From assembly GCF_011758745.1 (NCBI RefSeq), contig NZ_JAANOV010000001.1:1922001-1986000 (forward strand): 64,000 bases of DNA. The letters are read 5' to 3'. Position numbers and translations under genes: made by a program. Of this stretch, positions 8,670 through 16,933 are shown in pieces (within the stretch, counting starts at the first letter, position 1; the number at the start of each line of letters is the position of its first letter). The notes under the pieces were generated by a model. The model did not search any database and had not been told where the DNA came from. It was given only the letters and a program-made list of their open reading frames with translations. This DNA is from Amycolatopsis granulosa (GTDB lineage: Bacteria; Actinomycetota; Actinomycetes; Mycobacteriales; Pseudonocardiaceae).

Positions 8670-10889
8670 GTGCTCCGCGACGAAGACCTGACCGACCTGG
8701 AGCGCGAGCTCGTCCTGGCCATGGACAAGGACGATCAGGCGCAGCTGTACGCGAAAACCGGTGATCCCGCGGCCGACGACCCGGCGAACGGTGCCGATTG
8801 GCCCGCGTCGCGGCAGATCCGGGCCGAACTCCTCGCGGAGTTGCTCACCGGCGCGCGCCCGGTGCAGCGGGGCCGGATGGTCATGCTGATGGGCGTGCGC
8901 GTGGTCGGCTCGCTCAACCTCACCTCCGCCACCCTGAGCCGCGTGCTGATCCTGGCGCAGTGCCACGTGGACGAGACGATCGAGCTCATCGACGCGCGCA
9001 CGTCGCGCATCGCCCTGATCGAATCCCACCTCGGCGGGCTGAACGCACAGCGGGCACGTATCGACGGTTCGCTCAACCTGCGCCGCAGCCGCACCTCCGA
9101 CGCGGTGATCGACCTGCTCGGCGCGCACATCGACGGTCAGCTGATCCTCAACGGCGCCCAGCTGCGCAACTCACGTGGCCCGGCGCTGCGCGCGAACGGG
9201 GTGACCGCGGTGCAGGGCATCTTCCTCGGCACCGATCTGCTCGACGACCGTGAGCCGCAAGCGTTTTCCGCCGAGGGCGTGGTGGACCTGTCGAACGCGT
9301 CCAGCGGATGGGGCCTGGACCTGTCCGGCGCGCGCCTGAGCTCGCCGCGGCAGTACGCGCTCCTGGCCGAGCGGGCCTCCCTCACCGGGGAAGCGGTGTT
9401 CGAGAACGCCGAAATCGACGGCGCGATCAGCTTGCAGGACGCCCGGATCAGCGGTTCGCTGTTGCTGACCGGCGCCCGGATCACCTGCTTCGGCTGGTCC
9501 GCGCTCTACGCGCCGCGGCTGGCGGTCGGCCAGGACGTGCGCGGTAACCCGGTCGTGCGCGGTGGCGTGGAGCTCACGGACGCGCGCATCGACGGCAACC
9601 TCGACCTGCGCGGTGCCCGCGTGAAGCAGCGCGGCGGCACGGCGCTCGCGGCGCAGCACCTCATCGTCGGCCGGTCGGTGTTCTGCGCCGACGGCTTTCA
9701 CGCCACGGGCGTGGTCAACCTGCGGGGCACCAGGGTCGGCGGCTCACTGGACCTCGGCGGGGCGCGGTTCACCAACCCCGGTGGCATCGCGCTGAACGCG
9801 AACCGCGTGACAGTGCCGGGCGAGCTGCACGGCGACAAGTCCACCTTCCGGGGCGAGGTCCTGCTGCGCAACGCGCAGGTGGCCACTGTGGACCTCAGCG
9901 GAGCGCGCCTGCTCAACCCGGGCGGCTCCGCGCTGTCCGCCGACACCCTCCGGATCGACCGTTGCCTGTTCGGCCTGAACCGGTTCACCGTCCGGGGCAA
10001 GATCGTGCTCACCGGCTCGTCGATCCAGGAGATGCAGCTCACCGGCGCGCGGCTGTCGAACCCGGGGGGTGCCGCGGTGGTGGCGCGGGGGCTCACGGTC
10101 CACGACGACCTCAAGGCCGACGACCTGATCGCGCGCGGCGCCGTGGAGTTGCCGGACGCCCGGCTGGGTGTGCTGGACCTGACCGGCGCCGAACTCGCCG
10201 GGAGCCCCCGGAGCCTGGCGCTCGACCGGGCGCGGATCGGCCGGTTGTCGCTGCGGTTGCGGCGGGCACCGGAGGGCGCCGTCGACCTGGGCAACGCGAG
10301 CGCCGAGGTCCTCGACGACGAGCCGCGCACCTGGCCGCGGCACCAGCGGCTCAACGGGTTCACCTACCGCTGGCTGGCCAACGACGACGTGCCGGTCGCC
10401 CAGCGCCTGGACTGGCTGGACCGCAACGAGGGCCGGTTCGCGCCGGGCACCTACGACCGGCTCGCCGCCTGCTACCGCGACTCCGGCCGGCTCGAGGACG
10501 CCCGCCGCGTCGCGTACGCCAAGCAGCGACGGCGGCGGCGCGAGCTGCACTGGCCGGGCAAGGTGTGGAACACGCTGCTGGAGGTGACGGTGGGTTATGG
10601 GTACCGGCCGTGGCTCGCCGGGGTGTGGCTCAGTGCCCTGCTGGCCGTCGGCGCGGTGGTGTTCGGCCTGACCTACCCCGGCGGTTTCGTCGCGAAGGGC
10701 GTGGACGTGCCGCGGTTCAACGCCTTCGCCTACGCACTGGACGTGGTCCTGCCGGTGGACCTCGGTCAGCAGACCGGGTGGTTCCCGCAGGGCCTCGCGG
10801 TGACCACGAGCTGGGTGCTGCTGGTCGGCGGCTGGATCCTGGCCGCGGCGCTGATCGCGGGCGTCACCAATGCGCTGAAACGGGACTAG
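8670..10889 (+). CDS. Large repeat (beta-helix-like) protein with C-terminal membrane anchor
   Basis: 739 residues, function unknown. From about residue 85 to 560 it is built of degenerate repeats of the type IDGSLNLRRSRT / LDLSGARLLNPGG.AL, roughly 60 residues per pair. This resembles pentapeptide or bactofilin-type right-handed beta-helices. Next comes a charged helical segment (about 570-640, RHQRLNGFTYRWLAND...RRVAYAKQRRRRREL), then two membrane segments near 655-680 and 710-735. Similar streptomycete proteins carry the uninformative name membrane-associated oxidoreductase, but no nucleotide-binding motif is visible. The start is GTG 8670. Its TAG overlaps the convergent doxX stop. Confidence 0.8.
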   Translation: MLRDEDLTDLERELVLAMDKDDQAQLYAKTGDPAADDPANGADWPASRQIRAELLAELLTGARPVQRGRMVMLMGVRVVGSLNLTSATLSRVLILAQCHVDETIELIDARTSRIALIESHLGGLNAQRARIDGSLNLRRSRTSDAVIDLLGAHIDGQLILNGAQLRNSRGPALRANGVTAVQGIFLGTDLLDDREPQAFSAEGVVDLSNASSGWGLDLSGARLSSPRQYALLAERASLTGEAVFENAEIDGAISLQDARISGSLLLTGARITCFGWSALYAPRLAVGQDVRGNPVVRGGVELTDARIDGNLDLRGARVKQRGGTALAAQHLIVGRSVFCADGFHATGVVNLRGTRVGGSLDLGGARFTNPGGIALNANRVTVPGELHGDKSTFRGEVLLRNAQVATVDLSGARLLNPGGSALSADTLRIDRCLFGLNRFTVRGKIVLTGSSIQEMQLTGARLSNPGGAAVVARGLTVHDDLKADDLIARGAVELPDARLGVLDLTGAELAGSPRSLALDRARIGRLSLRLRRAPEGAVDLGNASAEVLDDEPRTWPRHQRLNGFTYRWLANDDVPVAQRLDWLDRNEGRFAPGTYDRLAACYRDSGRLEDARRVAYAKQRRRRRELHWPGKVWNTLLEVTVGYGYRPWLAGVWLSALLAVGAVVFGLTYPGGFVAKGVDVPRFNAFAYALDVVLPVDLGQQTGWFPQGLAVTTSWVLLVGGWILAAALIAGVTNALKRD

Positions 10890-11506
10890 CGGGCCAGCAC
10901 GATCACCACGACGGCCGCGGCGGCGGCGACCAGCAGGAAGAACGCACCGAACGGCACCGGACGGCGGCGCCAGGGTGTGTTCAGGTCCAGTGCGACGCGG
11001 CCGGATCCGGTGAACAGCAGCGCGAACGCCACACCCGCGAGCAGCAGCTCGAACTCGAATCCGTTCGGCTCGAAGAACCCGCCGCGCCACTGCGCGTAGA
11101 CGGCGTTCGCGGTGACGCCGAGCAGCGCGGCGGCGCCGATCTGGGTGAACAGGCCCAGCACCACCAGCAGGGCACCGACGAGCTCGCTGAGACCGGTGAT
11201 CCACGCCAGCAGCGTCGGCTGGGCGGTGTAGCCCAGCGATTCCAGCATGCGCGCCGTCCCGGCGATGCCCGGGCCCTGGAACAGGCCGAACACCTTCTGC
11301 AACCCGTGCGCGCCCATGATCGCGGCGAGCAGCACCCGCAGCACGAGCAGCGCGAAGTCCAGGCCACCGTGGTAGCGGTTGACCGGTGGCGACGGCCGGT
11401 CCTCTACGCCGGAGAGCATGCTGGTGCCGCCGTCGTCCGGTGCGGGGTAGTACCCGGACCCGGTGAACGGGTTGCGGGCCGGCGGATCGTCCTGCGGGCT
11501 GGTCAC
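10886..11506 (-). CDS. DoxX family membrane protein
   Basis: 206 residues. A Pro/Gly-rich cytoplasmic head of about 45 residues precedes four to five membrane helices (GGLDFALLVLRVLLAAIMGAHG...; PTLLAWITGLSELVGALLVVLGLF; AALLGVTANAVYAQ; FELLLAGVAFALLF; and a last one at the C-terminus). DoxX proteins act in membrane redox balance; the mycobacterial homologue Rv3005c forms a complex with SodA and SseA. The position after the Cfp6-like gene matches Rv3005c. The stop shares the palindromic CTAG with the convergent upstream gene. Confidence 0.88.
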   Translation of the reverse strand: MTSPQDDPPARNPFTGSGYYPAPDDGGTSMLSGVEDRPSPPVNRYHGGLDFALLVLRVLLAAIMGAHGLQKVFGLFQGPGIAGTARMLESLGYTAQPTLLAWITGLSELVGALLVVLGLFTQIGAAALLGVTANAVYAQWRGGFFEPNGFEFELLLAGVAFALLFTGSGRVALDLNTPWRRRPVPFGAFFLLVAAAAAVVVIVLAR

Positions 11507-11575
11507 CCCGCGCAGGGTAGGACATCGGTTGCGGGGACGCGACCGGTTCCGGGCCCGCCCGCGGCCGTGGCGTGA

Positions 11576-12280
11576 TCAGGCGGCCGGTTCCCGGGCCCCG
11601 CCGAGCCGGCCGGCCAGGTCCGCCAGGTCGCCGGTGTGCAGGTCGAACCGGTCCGCGGGGGCGGGCGGATCACCGACCGGGCGGGCGACGTAGGCGGTGC
11701 GCAGACCGAGCGCCTGCGCACCGCGCAGGTCCCAGGCGTGGGCGGCGACCATCAGCAGCCGCTCCGGCGGTCGCCCGGACACGGTGACGGCGAGCTGGTA
11801 GACCGCCGGGTCCGGTTTGTACGTCCGGGCGTCTTCGGCGGACAGCGCCTGGTGCCAGCGCAGTCCGGCGTGGGCGTTGAGTTCCAGCAGCGCGGTCCGG
11901 CTCGCGTTGGAGAGCCCGATCAGCGGGAACCGTTCGGCGAGCCGGGCGAGCCCGGCCACGGTGTCCGGCCACGGCGGGAGCCGGCGAGCCGAACCGGCCA
12001 GCGCCGCCACGGCGGCCGGGTCGTCGATCCCGGCGGCGGCCGCGACCAGCTGAGCGGCCTCCCGGTTGAGGACGTCGGTGGTGCGGTAGGGCCGGTCACC
12101 GTCGAGGACGCGACGCTGTTCGCGGTCGATGTGCTGCTGCCACATCGAGAGCAGCTGCTCGATCCGGGGCTCGTCCAGCGCCGGGTCGAGCGCACGAATA
12201 CCGGCGCGGATACCCGCGGATTCGTCGACGAGCGTGCCGAGCACGTCGAAGACGATCGCATCGATGTCCAGCTGGGGCAT
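11576..12280 (-). CDS. HAD-superfamily hydrolase, 2-haloacid dehalogenase type
   Basis: 234 residues with the haloacid-dehalogenase order of motifs: nucleophile D12 in VFDVLGTLVDE (the second Asp of true phosphatases is absent, as in type II dehalogenases), motif II Ser in IGLSNAS (about 123), motif III Lys in TYKPDP and motif IV in MVAAHAWDLRGAQALG. This is the L-2-haloacid dehalogenase subgroup; the physiological substrate is unknown. A helical cap lies between motifs I and II. Divergent from the CGNR gene at 12347. Confidence 0.85.
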   Translation of the reverse strand: MPQLDIDAIVFDVLGTLVDESAGIRAGIRALDPALDEPRIEQLLSMWQQHIDREQRRVLDGDRPYRTTDVLNREAAQLVAAAAGIDDPAAVAALAGSARRLPPWPDTVAGLARLAERFPLIGLSNASRTALLELNAHAGLRWHQALSAEDARTYKPDPAVYQLAVTVSGRPPERLLMVAAHAWDLRGAQALGLRTAYVARPVGDPPAPADRFDLHTGDLADLAGRLGGAREPAA

Positions 12281-12346
12281 GGGCGAGGTCTCCGGTAAGG
12301 GGTAAAGTCGCTATTAACCGAAAAACGTACGGGAGGCTCGCCGCGG

Positions 12347-12988
12347 ATGCAAGTAGCGCTGGACGAGTACGCCTGGGCGGCGGGAGTCGCGACCGAGCTG
12401 GTCAACACCACCGCCGAGGTCTGGCGGGGCGACGACCGCCTGCCCGGCCTGGCCGCACTCGTCGCGTTCGCCGACCGGCACGGCCCGGGGCACGACGACG
12501 GCTCCGCAACGCTCGCCGGACTCGCGCGCCGCGGCCGCGAAACCGACCTGCAGGCGGTCCACGCACTACGGACCACCGTGCGCGACCTCATCGATCACCC
12601 CGAACGGGACCGCCTCGTCGTCGGCGCCACCGCGCTCACCGCGCCCGCCCAGGGCATCACCCTGGTTCCCGGTCCCGCACACGGCAGCGGCACGCGGTGG
12701 GCCGCCTGCCTCCCCGCGGAAGCCACCGTCACCGACGCCCTCTCGGTGATCTGCGGCATCGGCATCCTCGGGGTCGTGCACGTCCTCGGCGCGCAGCGGT
12801 TCCGCCAGTGTGGTGCGCCGACCTGCCGGGGAGCCTTCATCGACACCACCCGGCCGGGCCGTCGCCGCTATTGCATGCCCGGCCTGTGCGGCAACCGCAC
12901 CAACGTGGCCAACCACCGTGCCCGCAGGGCCGCGGCCCGCGGCCCGGAGCAGACCGGCGCCGGCGACGTGTCCGGTCAGGACACTTGA
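12347..12988 (+). CDS. CGNR zinc-finger / ABATE-domain regulator
   Basis: 213 residues. An N-terminal ABATE-type domain (stress-related, ligand-binding-like) is followed by a C-terminal CGNR zinc finger. The zinc ligands are C155, C160, C176 and C181, with the hallmark RRRYCMPGLCGNRTNVANHRAR. Such proteins are predicted transcription factors in actinobacteria. The start is ATG 12347 with GGGAGG upstream. It is divergent from the HAD gene, so mutual control is possible. Confidence 0.85.
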   Translation: MQVALDEYAWAAGVATELVNTTAEVWRGDDRLPGLAALVAFADRHGPGHDDGSATLAGLARRGRETDLQAVHALRTTVRDLIDHPERDRLVVGATALTAPAQGITLVPGPAHGSGTRWAACLPAEATVTDALSVICGIGILGVVHVLGAQRFRQCGAPTCRGAFIDTTRPGRRRYCMPGLCGNRTNVANHRARRAAARGPEQTGAGDVSGQDT

Positions 12989-12997
12989 CCGCTTGCG

Positions 12998-13072
12998 CGG
13001 GACGCGGAACTCGTTGCCCTCGGGGTCGCGCAGGGTGACCCGGCCGAGCCCGTCGGCGGTGCGGTGGTCCTC
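12998..13072 (-). pseudogene. Remnant of a VOC (glyoxalase-like) protein
   Basis: Translation of this stretch gives EDHRTADGLGRVTLRDPEGN followed by EFRVP. This is the C-terminal signature of vicinal-oxygen-chelate proteins (DPEGNEF closing strand). No start and no nearby stop exist, and the sequence begins 7 bp after the stop of the hydroxyacid dehydrogenase on the same strand. It is too short to be functional and looks like the tail of a deleted gene. Confidence 0.55.
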
Positions 13073-13079
13073 GTGCGGT

Positions 13080-13994
13080 CTAGTATTCCCCGCGCACCAG
13101 GTTGTGCGGCAGCTCCCCGCCGGCGTAGCGGGCGATTTCCGCCGCCACCACCGCGTACGAACGGCGCTGGCTGCCCGTCACCGAGCCGGCCACGTGCGGG
13201 GTCAGCACCACGTTCGACGCCGTCCACAGTGGATGATCCGCGGGCAGCGGCTCCGGGTCGGTGACGTCGAGCGCGGCGCGCAACCGGCCGGCCCGCAGCT
13301 CGGCGAGCAGCGCCGCGGTGTCGACCACGGGTCCGCGAGCCGCGTTGACGAGTATCGCGCCGTCCGGCATGGCGGAGAGGAACTCCGCGCCGGCCATCCC
13401 GCGGGTGCGGGAGGTCAGCGGCACCACGAGGACGGCGACGTCGTGCCCGGGCAGCAGCGCGGGCAGCTCGTCCACCGCGTGCACCCCGTCCCGTCCGGTC
13501 ACGCCGACCATCGTGACCTGCGCGTCGAAGGCCACCAGCCGGCGCTCCAGCTGCCGCCCCAGGTCCCCGGCGCCGACCACGAGCACCCGCTTGTCCTGCA
13601 GCGTGCCGGTGGCGTGCGGGTCCCACCGGCGCGCGGCCTGACCGGCGGCGAAGCCCGGCAGCTCACGGTAGATCGACAGCAGCACGGCCACGACCCATTC
13701 GGCCGTGCTGCCACCGTGCGCGCCCCGGCAGGTGGACAGCAGGACCCCGTCCGGCACCGTGCCGATCCAGTTCTCCGCGCCCGCCGACAGCAGCTGGATC
13801 AGCTTCAGGTTGGGCAGCGCGCCGAGCACGGTGGCGCGCTCCTCGGGCCGGTGCGCACCGGGCACGAGGACCTCCGCCTCGGCGGCCTCGGCCGGCAGCG
13901 GCTCCCGCCAGCTGTAGCGGACGGGACGCACCCCGGCGAGCTCACGCAGTGCGTGCACGCCGTCTTCGTCGGGAACCAGAACCGTGACGGGCAT
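13080..13994 (-). CDS. D-isomer-specific 2-hydroxyacid dehydrogenase (NAD-dependent)
   Basis: 304 residues, slightly short for the family. Nucleotide-binding motif GAGDLG is at 141-146; the catalytic Arg is in VNAARGPVVD, the Glu in DPEPLPADHPLW and the His in TPHVAGSV. The start is placed at ATG 13994 (MPVTVLVPDEDGV), since an upstream in-frame codon only adds a non-conserved stretch. It reduces or oxidises a 2-hydroxy acid; the substrate is unknown (a phosphoglycerate or glyoxylate/hydroxypyruvate relative). Divergent from the LppZ-like lipoprotein gene. Confidence 0.88.
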   Translation of the reverse strand: MPVTVLVPDEDGVHALRELAGVRPVRYSWREPLPAEAAEAEVLVPGAHRPEERATVLGALPNLKLIQLLSAGAENWIGTVPDGVLLSTCRGAHGGSTAEWVVAVLLSIYRELPGFAAGQAARRWDPHATGTLQDKRVLVVGAGDLGRQLERRLVAFDAQVTMVGVTGRDGVHAVDELPALLPGHDVAVLVVPLTSRTRGMAGAEFLSAMPDGAILVNAARGPVVDTAALLAELRAGRLRAALDVTDPEPLPADHPLWTASNVVLTPHVAGSVTGSQRRSYAVVAAEIARYAGGELPHNLVRGEY

Positions 13995-14034
13995 GATCGC
14001 CACGGTACTTACCCGTCGTTCACCAGGCGGCACC

Positions 14035-14040
14035 TAGGCT
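14035..14040 (+). promoter_or_regulatory. -10 box (TAGGCT) of a leaderless start
   Basis: TAGGCT is followed by six bases and then the GTG of the lipoprotein gene, with no ribosome site. Transcription probably starts at the GTG. Confidence 0.5.
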
Positions 14041-14046
14041 GGGCGG

Positions 14047-15246
14047 GTGCGCGTCGGGATGGGGAAGGCTCCGCGGCGGCCGTGGTGGCTGCTCGCGGCC
14101 TGCGGGCTGCTGCTGAGCGGCTGCGCCCAGTTCGACGACCGGGCCGCGAACCAGACGTTCGAACCGGCGCCCCAGCTCACCGCGCCGGCCGGTCCCCAGC
14201 CTCAGGTACCCGAGGCCGACGGCGGCGCCGACCCGTCGCGGCCGAGCACCCCGCAGACGTCGATCCCGCCGCCCCAGGGCTGCACCGACTACGACCAGTC
14301 GGTCATCGCGACCTGCCTGGACACCGTGTCCGCCGTCGCGGCCCTGCCGAACACCGGGGCGGCGCCGGGCGCACTGGCCGCCGAGCGGAAGACCGGCCGG
14401 ATCGTGCAGGTCACGGCGGGCGGCCCGGCCGCCGAGGTGAGGCGCCTGGACGTGCAGGCGACGGGCGACGGCGGTCTCACCGGGCTCGCCCTGTCCCCCA
14501 CCTACTCCGAGGACCAGCTGGTCTTCGCCTACGTCACGACGGCGACGGACAACCGGGTGGTCCGGTTCACGCGCGGCCAGCAGCCGAAGCCGGTGCTGAC
14601 GGGCATCCCGAAGGGCGCGACGGGCAACCGCGGCGCGATCATGACCGACGGGAGGGGCGCGCTGCTCGTCGCGACGGGCGACGCCGGCAACCCGGCCGCC
14701 GCGGCCGACCCGCGATCGCTGGCCGGGAAGGTGCTGCGCATCGACACGGCCGGCAACGCGGCCGAGGGCAACCCGGCGCCCGGGTCGCGGGTCTATGCCA
14801 GTGGGGTGCACTCCCCCGGCGGCCTGTGCAAGGCGACGGACGGTTCCCGCACCTGGATCACCGACCGCGCCGCGGACGTGGACGCGCTGTACGCCGTCAC
14901 ACCCGGCGCGTCGCTGTCCGTACCGACCTGGACGTGGCCGGAGAAGCCGGCGCTGGCGGGCTGCGCGGACAGCGGCACGTCGATCGTCATCGCCACCTCG
15001 GTGGGGGCCAACCTGCAGGAACTGCCCATCACGCTGGACGGCTCGGTCGGCGGCAAACCGAAACCGCTGATGGACGGCAAGAACGGCACCGCCTACGGCC
15101 GCTACGGCGCCCTGGACCAGATCGACAGCCAGTTCGCCCTGGTGGGAACCGTCAACAAGGACGGCGGCCGGCCGGTGTCCAGTGACGACCGGGTGGTGCT
15201 GATCTCACTGCAGGCCACCCCCGGCGGCGGCAGCGGCAAGGACTAG
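14047..15246 (+). CDS. LppZ-like lipoprotein, glucose/sorbosone dehydrogenase fold
   Basis: 399 residues. A lipoprotein signal has lipobox LLLSGC with lipidated C26, then a Pro/Ala-rich linker to about residue 80. A six-bladed beta-propeller of the glucose/sorbosone dehydrogenase family follows (LTGLALSPTYSEDQLVFAYVTT..., GNRGAIMTDGRGALLVATGDAGN, YASGVHSPGGLC). It is anchored on the outer face of the membrane. Soluble homologues use PQQ, but cofactor binding here is uncertain. Gene order matches Rv3006 (lppZ). GTG 14047 fits a leaderless transcript; ATG 14059 is an alternative. Confidence 0.85.
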   Translation: MRVGMGKAPRRPWWLLAACGLLLSGCAQFDDRAANQTFEPAPQLTAPAGPQPQVPEADGGADPSRPSTPQTSIPPPQGCTDYDQSVIATCLDTVSAVAALPNTGAAPGALAAERKTGRIVQVTAGGPAAEVRRLDVQATGDGGLTGLALSPTYSEDQLVFAYVTTATDNRVVRFTRGQQPKPVLTGIPKGATGNRGAIMTDGRGALLVATGDAGNPAAAADPRSLAGKVLRIDTAGNAAEGNPAPGSRVYASGVHSPGGLCKATDGSRTWITDRAADVDALYAVTPGASLSVPTWTWPEKPALAGCADSGTSIVIATSVGANLQELPITLDGSVGGKPKPLMDGKNGTAYGRYGALDQIDSQFALVGTVNKDGGRPVSSDDRVVLISLQATPGGGSGKD

Positions 15247-15275
15247 CACCCACCGGCACGCCGACCGCAGGGCGT

Positions 15276-16403
15276 TCAGATTCCCGCGTGACGCCCGGGG
15301 TCCAGGAACCCCACGGACCCCTGACCGCGCAGCACGAGATCCGCGGCCACCCGCCCGATCGCCGGGGCCATCTTGAACCCGTGCCCGGAGAAACCGCCGA
15401 GCACCACCACGTTCGGCACCCCCGGCACGGCCCCCACCAGCGGGTGGCCATCGGCGGTGTAGCCGTCCATGTGCACGGAAACCCGGTGCGGATAGGGATG
15501 CAGCTCCGGCAGGCAGCCCTGCACCAGTGAGCTGATCGCCGACAGCGCGGACGGCCGCACGTCCCGGTCGAGCGCGTCCGGATCGGCCACCGGATCTTCC
15601 GCGACCAGCGCCACCTTCACCGAGCCACCGTCGAAGGTGGGAATGCCGAAGACGTGCCGCTCCCCGCTCTGCCGGATGAAGACCGGGAACCGCTCCGGGC
15701 CGTACCGCGCCGGGTCGGTGGTCGCGAACCACGTCATGACGATCCGCCGCACATGCACCGCGCCCGCCAGTGCCGGAACCAGCCGGGCGGTCCACGGCCC
15801 ACCGGCCACCACCACCTGCCGCACGGTGAAGCGCCGCTCCCCGGCCGTCACCACGACGTGGTCGCCGAACGGCTCGATCGCGGTGACAGCCGTCCCGCTG
15901 TGCACGCGGGCGCCCAGCGAAACCGCCCGCGTCACGGCCGCGATCACCGCGAATTCCGGCCGCAGCACGCCGGCCGTGTGGTCGAGCACCGCCATCTCGC
16001 CATCGGCCAGCCGGTGCTGCGGGTACCGCCAGCGCATCGCCGCGGCGTCGAGCACCTCCGCGGGCAGCCCGAAGCGTTCGATCGAGGCCAGCACGTTGGC
16101 CATCGCCTCGGTACCCTCGGCGCCGATGGTGAGCCCGCCGGTCGCGGTCAGCAGCCGGCCGCCGGATTCGGCCTCGAGCTCCCGCCACAGCCGGTGCGCT
16201 TCCCGCAGCAGCGGCACGTACTCCGGCCCCTCCTGGTAGGCGGTGCGGAAGATCCGCGACTCACCACCGGCCGCGGACCGGTCGTGCCCGATGCCGAACT
16301 GCTCGAACCCGAGGACGTCCGCCCCGGCCCGGGCGAGCTGCCACACGGTCATCGACCCCAACGTGCCGAGCCCGACCACCGCCACGTCGGCGTCGACAGC
16401 CAT
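15276..16403 (-). CDS. FAD-dependent amine oxidase, MSOX/SolA (sarcosine or N-methyltryptophan oxidase) type
   Basis: 375 residues. The FAD-binding GLGTLG motif is at 11-16, followed by EQFGIGHDRSAAGGESRIFR, where the Arg/Gly-rich loop is typical of monomeric sarcosine and N-methyl-amino-acid oxidases. The C-terminal GFSGHGFKMAPAIGR carries the flavin-contact region. The usual covalent-flavin Cys of MSOX near FPVFIRQ is not obvious. The start is ATG 16403 because GGGGGAGG lies just before it; an ATG four codons upstream touches the previous stop. It is last of a run starting at gatC. Confidence 0.85.
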   Translation of the reverse strand: MAVDADVAVVGLGTLGSMTVWQLARAGADVLGFEQFGIGHDRSAAGGESRIFRTAYQEGPEYVPLLREAHRLWRELEAESGGRLLTATGGLTIGAEGTEAMANVLASIERFGLPAEVLDAAAMRWRYPQHRLADGEMAVLDHTAGVLRPEFAVIAAVTRAVSLGARVHSGTAVTAIEPFGDHVVVTAGERRFTVRQVVVAGGPWTARLVPALAGAVHVRRIVMTWFATTDPARYGPERFPVFIRQSGERHVFGIPTFDGGSVKVALVAEDPVADPDALDRDVRPSALSAISSLVQGCLPELHPYPHRVSVHMDGYTADGHPLVGAVPGVPNVVVLGGFSGHGFKMAPAIGRVAADLVLRGQGSVGFLDPGRHAGI

Positions 16404-16415
16404 GACCTCCCCCAT

Positions 16416-16931
16416 TCAGCGGCGCCGCAGCGCGCGAACGTCCAGCACCGCGGCGGCCACGGAAGCGACGCCGCCGAGCATCGCCAGGTACCGGCCGATC
16501 CCCGCGTACCACACGATGCCGCCCTGGCTCAGCAGCGCGCGGGTGTCCTCGTCGAACTGCCGGCCCATCGCGAACCACGCGAGCAGCATCAACACCAGCG
16601 CCACCGCGGCGCAGATCAGCCACAGGTGCGGCAGCCCGGCCGCCCGCACCTTGCGGAACTGTCCGAACGCGACGACCGCAACCCCGGCGACGAGCAGCAA
16701 CAGCGGCCCGCACCAGGCCAGGAACCCGCCGGTCCACGCGTCCCGCGCGACGTCCGAGGCAGGCAGGTCCCGCAACGCCTCCTCGACGACCTGGTCCTGC
16801 GCCGACAGATTCGTCCACGGCAGGAACAGGGCGAGCGCGGCAAGCACGCCCGCCGCCAGAGCCGTCCACTCGCGCCAGCTGACGCGCGCGAACGAGAACC
16901 GCGCCGGCTCCGCGGACACCTTCGCGGGCAT
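16416..16931 (-). CDS. Four-helix membrane protein of unknown function
   Basis: 171 residues with hydrophobic segments at about 23-41, 69-90, 103-124 and 146-166, and a basic C-terminus (LRRR). No domain is recognised. The gene starts 2 bp after the gatB stop and ends directly before the FAD oxidase, so it is almost surely co-transcribed with both. The first extracellular loop is acidic (VVEEALRDLPASDVARDAW). Confidence 0.75.
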   Translation of the reverse strand: MPAKVSAEPARFSFARVSWREWTALAAGVLAALALFLPWTNLSAQDQVVEEALRDLPASDVARDAWTGGFLAWCGPLLLLVAGVAVVAFGQFRKVRAAGLPHLWLICAAVALVLMLLAWFAMGRQFDEDTRALLSQGGIVWYAGIGRYLAMLGGVASVAAAVLDVRALRRR

Positions 16932-16933
16932 CC

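Noticed and set aside
9744-11525. A 593-codon open frame on the - strand across the beta-helix protein and doxX
   Set aside because: It lies opposite a gene with clear repeats and has a low-complexity Arg/Pro/Gly translation; no domain.
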